Positions 14,986-19,196 of a stretch of 19,196 nucleotides of DNA are shown here, piece after piece. The stretch lies in the NCBI GenBank assembly GCA_030831375.1, contig JAURLF010000068.1, forward strand, positions 1 through 19,196, given 5' to 3'. A program made the position numbers and the translations under genes. Within the stretch, counting starts at the first letter, position 1, and every line of letters begins with the position of its first letter. This DNA comes from Gaiellales bacterium. Its GTDB lineage: Bacteria > Actinomycetota > Thermoleophilia > Gaiellales > F1-60-MAGs149. The notes under the pieces are model-generated. The model searched no databases. It had not been told where the DNA came from and was given only the letters and a program-made list of their open reading frames with translations.

Positions 14986-16586
14986 GCGGGGTCGATCTCG
15001 GCCACGAGCGCGCCCGCGTCGACGAAGGCGCCGGCCGCGGCGCGCAGCTCGGAGACCGTGCCGGCGTGCGGCGCGGTCAGCCGGTGCTCCATCTTCATGG
15101 CCTCGAGCACGGCGATCAGGTCGCCCTCTGCGACCCGGTCGCCCGGGGCGACCGCGACCTCGAGGACGACGCCCGGCATCGGCGCGACGAGGCGCCCGTC
15201 ACCCGCCCCCGCGCCCGCGCGCTCAGGCTCCTGCGGGACGGGCAGCCGCCCCGAGCCCGCGCCGCCGAGCCGCCACGCCCCGGCGAAGGGCCCGCGCGGG
15301 CGCCGGCGCCGACCGAGCGGGGGGTGCTCGTCGAGGAAGGCGGTGGTCGCGGTGCCGCCGACGACGTCCGGCTGGCGCACGAGCCAGCGCAGGAACGGCA
15401 GGTTCGTCTCGACGCCCTCGACCCGCACCTCGTCCAGCGCGGCGGACAGCCGCTCGAGCGCCTCGGCGCGGTCGGGGCCGTGCGCGATCAGCTTCGCGAT
15501 CATCGGGTCGTAGGCGGCGGGGACCGAGTCGCCCACGGCGACGCCCGCGTCGCAGCGCACGCCGGCGGGCAGCTCGAGCGCGCGCACGACGCCGGTGCGG
15601 GGCAGGAAGCGCAGCGGGTCCTCCGCGTACAGGCGCAGCTCGATCGCGTGCCCCGTGCGCGGCGGTCGTGCGGGCACCGCGCCTCCGTCGGCGATGCGGA
15701 TCTGCTCGGCGACGAGGTCGACGCCGGTGATGAGCTCGGTGACGGGGTGCTCGACCTGGATGCGCGCGTTCAGCTCGAGGAACCAGAACGCCCCGTCCGC
15801 CTCGACGAGGAACTCCGCGGTGCCTGCGCCCACGTAGCCCGCTGCGCGGGCGAACGCCACCGCGGCCTCCTCGAGCCGGGTCCTCAGCGCCTCGTCGACC
15901 CCGGGGGAGGGGCCCTCCTCGAGCACCTTCTGGTGCCGGCGCTGGATCGAGCAGTCGCGCTCGCCGAGGCTGATCGCGTCCCCCGCCGCGTCGGCGAGGA
16001 GCTGGACCTCGACGTGGCGCGGGCGCTCCACGAGCCGCTCGGCGTAGACGCGCCCGTCGCCGAAGGCGGCGAGCGCCTCGCGCTCGGCCGCCGCGCGGGC
16101 CCCGGCGAGCTCGTCCGGATGGCGCACGACGCGCATGCCGCGGCCGCCGCCGCCGGCGGCCGCCTTCAGGAGCAGCGGGTAGCCGACCTCCGCCGGGTCG
16201 CCCTGCGGCAGCACGGGCACGCCGGCCGCGGCCGCGATCGCCTTCGCCTCGAGCTTGTCGCCGGCGCGGTCGAGGACGGCGGGCGGCGGGCCGATCCAGA
16301 TCGCACCTGCGGCCTCGACGGCGCGGGCCAGCTCGCCGCGCTCCGACAGGAACCCGTAGCCCGGGTGCACCGCATCGCAGCCCGCATCGCGGGCGGCGCG
16401 GGCGATGGCCTCGGCGTCGAGGTAGGACGCCACATCGACCACGCGGTCGCAGGCGCGGACGTGGAAGGCGTCCCGGTCGTCGGGCGCCTGCACGGCGACC
16501 GACTCGATCCCGACGGCGCGGCAGGTGCGGGCGATGCGCGCGGCGATCTCGCCGCGGTTGGCGATCAGGACGGAGCGGATCGCCAC
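14982..16586 (-). CDS. liuD: Methylcrotonyl-CoA carboxylase alpha-type subunit, short form (biotin carboxylase + BCCP)
   Basis: A 534-residue biotin-dependent carboxylase subunit that carboxylates its own biotin with ATP and bicarbonate for use by the partner carboxyltransferase. Visible: IANRGEIAARI (8-18), HPGYGFLSE (74-82), GDK (109-111), the ATP lid GGGGRGMR (145-152), RDCSIQRRHQK (210-220), and FLELNARIQVEHPVTE (269-284) with Arg275 and Glu279. The C-terminal BCCP domain carries EAMKM with biotinyl-Lys498. Usual alpha subunits of this group are about 650-700 residues. Here only about 20 residues and a Pro/Ala/Gly linker separate the biotin carboxylase end (about 421) from BCCP (about 463), so the BT domain that docks the beta subunit seems absent. 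A short segment after HVRACDRVV also looks deleted. The GTG start overlaps the hydratase gene by 22 nt. Assignment to methylcrotonyl-CoA rests mainly on its operon partners. Confidence 0.85.
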   Translation of the reverse strand: MAIRSVLIANRGEIAARIARTCRAVGIESVAVQAPDDRDAFHVRACDRVVDVASYLDAEAIARAARDAGCDAVHPGYGFLSERGELARAVEAAGAIWIGPPPAVLDRAGDKLEAKAIAAAAGVPVLPQGDPAEVGYPLLLKAAAGGGGRGMRVVRHPDELAGARAAAEREALAAFGDGRVYAERLVERPRHVEVQLLADAAGDAISLGERDCSIQRRHQKVLEEGPSPGVDEALRTRLEEAAVAFARAAGYVGAGTAEFLVEADGAFWFLELNARIQVEHPVTELITGVDLVAEQIRIADGGAVPARPPRTGHAIELRLYAEDPLRFLPRTGVVRALELPAGVRCDAGVAVGDSVPAAYDPMIAKLIAHGPDRAEALERLSAALDEVRVEGVETNLPFLRWLVRQPDVVGGTATTAFLDEHPPLGRRRRPRGPFAGAWRLGGAGSGRLPVPQEPERAGAGAGDGRLVAPMPGVVLEVAVAPGDRVAEGDLIAVLEAMKMEHRLTAPHAGTVSELRAAAGAFVDAGALVAEIDPA

Positions 16587-17320
16587 GGCGGCTCGTCGCC
16601 CTCCAGGAACGCGCGCAGTCCGGCCTGCCCCTCGTCGGAGCTGCGCGCCTCCGCGATCAGCCGGGCCAGCTCGTCGTGGCCGGGGCGCTCGCGGATCAGG
16701 CGCTTCGTGGCGCGCACCGCCTCGGGGCCGTTGCCGTCGATCAGCCCGGCGAGGCGCTCGGCCTCCGCGGCGGGATCGTCTGCGAGGGCGGCGACGAGGC
16801 CGATCCGCAGCGCCTCGGCCGCGTCGAAGCGCTCGGCGGTCAGGAGGTAGCGTCGGGCCGCCGTCTCGCCGATCCGCGCCAGCACGTACGGCGAGATCGT
16901 GGCGGGCAGGAGGCCGATCCGCACCTCGGAGAAGGCGAACGCCGTGCCGGGCGCCGCGACGGCGATGTCGGCGCAGGCGACGAGGCCGGCGCCACCGCCG
17001 ATCGCGTGGCCGTGGACCGCGGCGACGACCGGCGCGGGGCAGCCGTCGACGGCGGCGAAGAGGCGCGCCAGGCGTCGGCCCTCGGCGAGGTTGCCGTCGC
17101 GGTCGAGCTCGACGCCGGCCCGCATCCAGTCGAGGTCCGCGCCGGCGCTGAAGCTCGGGCCCTCGCCGGCGAGCACGACGGCGCGGGCGTCGCCGACCCC
17201 CTCGAAGGCCGCGGTCAGCTCGTCGATCATCGCCGCGTCGAACGCGTTGCGGCGGTCGGGGCGGGTGAGGGCGATGCGCAGGATGCGGCCGGAGCGCTCG
17301 GTGGAGACGGCGTTGCCCAC
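16565..17320 (-). CDS. liuC: 3-methylglutaconyl-CoA hydratase (enoyl-CoA hydratase family)
   Basis: A 251-residue crotonase-fold enzyme expected to hydrate 3-methylglutaconyl-CoA to HMG-CoA in leucine breakdown. The oxyanion-hole motifs are FSAGADLDWMR (57-67) and AIGGGAGLVACADIAVA (106-122). SEVRIGLLPATISPYVLARIG (131-151) and RRYLLTAERFDAAEAL follow, a pattern I know from LiuC-type enzymes. Glu132 matches one of the two catalytic glutamates of classical enoyl-CoA hydratase. The other position appears to be Gly112, so the mechanism may rely on one glutamate or on another residue. The GTG start is 2 nt after the carboxyltransferase stop, with no clear ribosome site, suggesting translational coupling. 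It lies between the beta- and alpha-subunit genes, the same order as in Pseudomonas liuBCD. Confidence 0.88.
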   Translation of the reverse strand: MGNAVSTERSGRILRIALTRPDRRNAFDAAMIDELTAAFEGVGDARAVVLAGEGPSFSAGADLDWMRAGVELDRDGNLAEGRRLARLFAAVDGCPAPVVAAVHGHAIGGGAGLVACADIAVAAPGTAFAFSEVRIGLLPATISPYVLARIGETAARRYLLTAERFDAAEALRIGLVAALADDPAAEAERLAGLIDGNGPEAVRATKRLIRERPGHDELARLIAEARSSDEGQAGLRAFLEGDEPPWRSAPS

Positions 17321-17322
17321 GG

Positions 17323-18882
17323 CTACATCCGGAAGACGCCGAAGGAGGGCTCGGGGACGGGCGCGCAGCCGGCCGCGGCGATGCCGAGCGCCAGCACGCG
17401 GCGCGTGTCGCGCGGGTCGATCAGGCCGTCGTCCCAGAGCCGCGCCGTCGAGAAGTAGGCGTCGCTCTCCGCCTCGAGGCGCACGCGCGCCTCCTCGGCC
17501 GCGTCGGAGCCGACCTGCTCCAGCACGAGCGCGGCCTGCTCGGCGCCCATCACGCCGGTGCGGGCGTTCGGCCAGGCCCACAGCTGGCGCGGCTGGAAGG
17601 CCCGGCCGCACATGCCGTAATTGCCGGCCCCGAACGAGCCGCCGATGACGACGGTGAATTTCGGCACCTGGGCGCAGGAGACGGCGGTCACCAGCTTCGC
17701 GCCGTCCTTGGCGATGCCGCCGTGCTCGGCACGGGTGCCGACCATGAAGCCGGTGATGTTCTGCAGGAAGACGAGCGGGATCCCGCGCTGACAGGCCAGC
17801 TCAACGAAGTGCGCGCCCTTCAGCGCGGCGGCGGACACCAGCACCCCGTTGTTCGCGAGGACGGCCACCGGCTGGCCCTCGATCGCCCCGAACCCGCAGA
17901 CGAGGGTCTCGCCGTACTCGGGCTTGAACTCGTGCAGGCGGCTGCCGTCGACGATCCGCGCGATCACCTCGCGCACGTCGTACGGCACGCGGTAGTCCGC
18001 CGGCACGAGGCCGAGCAGGTCGTCGGGATCGTGCAGGGGCGGCTCGGGCTCCGCGACGGCCCAGGCCGGCTCCGGCGCGGGCCCGAGGGTGGCGACGGCC
18101 TCGCGCAGGAGCGCGAGCGCGTGCTCGTCGTCGACGGCCTCGTGGTCGGCGACGCCGGAGATGCGCGCATGGACGGCCGCGCCGCCGAGCTCCTCGGCGG
18201 TCACCTCCTCGCCGGTCGCCGCCTTCACCAGCGGCGGCCCGCCGAGGAAGATCGTGCCGGTGCCGCGCACGATCACGGTCTCGTCGCTCATGGCCGGCAC
18301 GTACGCGCCGCCCGCGGTGCACGAGCCCATCACGGCGGCCAGCTGGGGGATGCCGGCCTGCGACATGCGCGCCTGGTTGTAGAAGATGCGGCCGAAGTGG
18401 TCGCGGTCGGGGAACACGTCGGCCTGCATCGGCAGGTAGGCGCCGCCCGAGTCGACGAGGTACAGGCAGGGCAGGCGGTTCTCGAGCGCGACCTCCTGGG
18501 CCCGCAGGTGCTTCTTCACGGTCAGCGGGTAGTACGTGCCGCCCTTCACCGTCGCGTCGTTGGCGACGATCACGCACGGGCGGCCCTGCACCGACCCGAC
18601 GCCGGTGACGATCCCCGCTGACGGCACGACGCCGTCGTACATGCCCCAGGCGGCGAGCGTCCCGAGCTCGAGGAACGCGCCCTCCGGGTCGACGAGCCGG
18701 TCGATCCGCTCGCGTGCGAGCAGCTTGCCGCGTGAGCGGTGGCGCTCCCGGGCCGCCTCCGAGCCGCCGGCCTCCACCGTGGCGCGCCGTTCGGCCAGCT
18801 CGGCCACGAGCGCGCCCATCGCCTCGGCCCGCTCGGCGAAGGCCGCGTCCGCGCGGTCCACGTGGGTGGGGATGATCGCCAT
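17323..18882 (-). CDS. liuB: Methylcrotonyl-CoA carboxylase carboxyltransferase (beta) subunit
   Basis: A 519-residue carboxyltransferase that moves CO2 from biotin to 3-methylcrotonyl-CoA, making 3-methylglutaconyl-CoA. Two crotonase-like halves are visible. The N half has NDATVKGGTYYPLTVKKHL (108-126), LVDSGGAYLPMQ (142-152), FPDRDHFGRIFYNQARMS (157-174) and GSCTAGGAYVPAMSDE (186-201). The C half has NNGVL, ITGFMVG, GGSFGAGNYGMCGRAF and WPNARTGVMGAEQAA. The protein closes with AYFSTARLWDDGLIDPRDTR and FGVFRM. The DRDHFGRIFYNQA block and the FGVFRM end are typical of methylcrotonyl rather than propionyl or acetyl-CoA carboxylase beta subunits. It is the first gene of the operon; the ATG has a GGAG ribosome site and a TAGAAT -10 box. 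Length is normal. Confidence 0.94.
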   Translation of the reverse strand: MAIIPTHVDRADAAFAERAEAMGALVAELAERRATVEAGGSEAARERHRSRGKLLARERIDRLVDPEGAFLELGTLAAWGMYDGVVPSAGIVTGVGSVQGRPCVIVANDATVKGGTYYPLTVKKHLRAQEVALENRLPCLYLVDSGGAYLPMQADVFPDRDHFGRIFYNQARMSQAGIPQLAAVMGSCTAGGAYVPAMSDETVIVRGTGTIFLGGPPLVKAATGEEVTAEELGGAAVHARISGVADHEAVDDEHALALLREAVATLGPAPEPAWAVAEPEPPLHDPDDLLGLVPADYRVPYDVREVIARIVDGSRLHEFKPEYGETLVCGFGAIEGQPVAVLANNGVLVSAAALKGAHFVELACQRGIPLVFLQNITGFMVGTRAEHGGIAKDGAKLVTAVSCAQVPKFTVVIGGSFGAGNYGMCGRAFQPRQLWAWPNARTGVMGAEQAALVLEQVGSDAAEEARVRLEAESDAYFSTARLWDDGLIDPRDTRRVLALGIAAAGCAPVPEPSFGVFRM

Positions 18883-18896
18883 CGGCTCCAGCGGGG

Positions 18897-18902
18897 ATTC
18901 TA
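18897..18902 (-). promoter_or_regulatory. Candidate -10 box of the liuBCD operon
   Basis: TAGAAT on the minus strand (5 of 6 to TATAAT) lies 14 nt before the ATG at 18882, giving a short leader of about 7 nt. GGAG (18886-18889) is 3 nt from the ATG. The divergent promoter of the methyltransferase gene starts about 40 bp away. Confidence 0.5.
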
Positions 18903-18941
18903 CGGCTCCGCCGCCGCCGGCCGCCGCACGGCCCGAGCGGC

Positions 18942-18947
18942 TACGAT
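18942..18947 (+). promoter_or_regulatory. Candidate -10 box, leaderless start of the homocysteine methyltransferase gene
   Basis: TACGAT ends 6 nt before the ATG at 18954, and no Shine-Dalgarno lies between them. The layout matches the other leaderless candidates in the window. Confidence 0.5.
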
Positions 18948-18953
18948 CGCCGC

Positions 18954-19196
18954 ATGCACGGCGCCCTCGCAGCCCTGATCGCGGACGGGCCCGTCGCGAT
19001 CGACGGCGGCTTCGCGACCGAGCTCGAGGCGCTCGGCGAGGACCTCTCCGACGACCTCTGGTCGGCGCGCCTCCTGCGCGACGGCCCGGCCATGGTCGAG
19101 GCCGTCCACCTCGCCTATCTGCGTGCGGGCGCCCGCGTCGTGATCACCGCCTCGTACCAGGCCAGCCGCGCGTCGTTCGCCCGGGTCGGCGTCGAG
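18954..19196 (+). CDS. mmuM: Homocysteine S-methyltransferase, N-terminal part
   Basis: The first 81 codons of a gene that runs off the right edge. Visible motifs are AIDGGFATELEALGEDLSDD (15-34), LWSARLL, VEAVHLAYLRAGARVVITASYQAS and a following Phe-containing segment. These fit the start of the homocysteine S-methyltransferase barrel (MmuM type), which makes methionine from homocysteine using S-methylmethionine or S-adenosylmethionine. The zinc-binding cysteines lie in the missing C-terminal part, so activity cannot be judged. The DLSDDLWSA wording separates it from the longer cobalamin-dependent MetH. It is divergent from liuBCD, with 71 bp between starts holding both promoters. The gene appears to be leaderless. 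Confidence 0.85.
   Translation, partial: MHGALAALIADGPVAIDGGFATELEALGEDLSDDLWSARLLRDGPAMVEAVHLAYLRAGARVVITASYQASRASFARVGVE

Noticed and set aside
17323..18882. Propionyl-CoA or acetyl-CoA carboxylase beta subunit
   Set aside because: The DRDHFGRIFYNQA block, the FGVFRM end and the adjacent hydratase gene fit methylcrotonyl-CoA carboxylase better.
1..19196. CRISPR arrays, tRNA genes, insertion sequences, phage or defence genes
   Set aside because: No regularly spaced repeats, cloverleaf-like segments, transposase/integrase motifs or terminal repeats were seen on either strand. The genes present are metabolic, regulatory or exported proteins.

Overview
The window is about 19 kb of very GC-rich DNA (roughly 70% or more by eye). 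Genes are packed on both strands, GTG starts are common, and several genes appear to be read from leaderless mRNAs with a TANNNT -10 box 6-7 nt before the start codon. With a luciferase-like (F420-type) oxidoreductase, a Baeyer-Villiger-type monooxygenase and methylcrotonyl-CoA carboxylase genes, this suggests an actinobacterium. A deep-branching soil lineage such as Solirubrobacterales/Thermoleophilia is my guess from style, not a proven placement. I see no tRNA, rRNA, CRISPR array, insertion sequence, integrase or phage gene, and no gene-free stretch longer than about 120 bp.

Layout, left to right: (1) the 3' end of a RidA-like gene meets an acyl-CoA dehydrogenase tail to tail. (2) Divergent from the dehydrogenase is a two-gene unit, a flavin monooxygenase with the Baeyer-Villiger fingerprint and a YtcJ-type amidohydrolase whose GTG start overlaps the monooxygenase stop. 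(3) On the minus strand follow 5-aminolevulinate synthase (a Shemin-pathway enzyme, unexpected in this kind of genome), a secreted TIM-barrel-like protein of unknown function, and a GntR/FCD regulator. (4) The regulator is divergent from a 1290-residue HyuA-HyuB fusion (ATP-dependent hydantoinase/oxoprolinase family) and a cysteine hydrolase closely resembling N-carbamoylsarcosine amidohydrolase. Together these read as a regulated N-methylhydantoin (creatinine-type) degradation module. It ends at a strong GC-rich hairpin.

(5) Next come a small acidic lipoprotein gene, a convergent luciferase-like oxidoreductase, and a secreted YncE-like beta-propeller gene. (6) A minus-strand operon in liuB-liuC-liuD order encodes the methylcrotonyl-CoA carboxylase carboxyltransferase, 3-methylglutaconyl-CoA hydratase and a short biotin carboxylase subunit that seems to lack the BT domain. 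This is the middle of leucine catabolism. Isovaleryl-CoA dehydrogenase and HMG-CoA lyase are not in the window. (7) The right edge carries the start of a divergent homocysteine S-methyltransferase gene.

I do not see a defence, mobile or clearly new system. The points most worth checking are the hydantoinase fusion with its palindromic operator, the isolated ALA synthase, the BT-less carboxylase subunit, the repeated leaderless promoter geometry, and convergent gene pairs that share or nearly share their stop codons. All family assignments come from motif recognition and remembered family sequences, not database searches.
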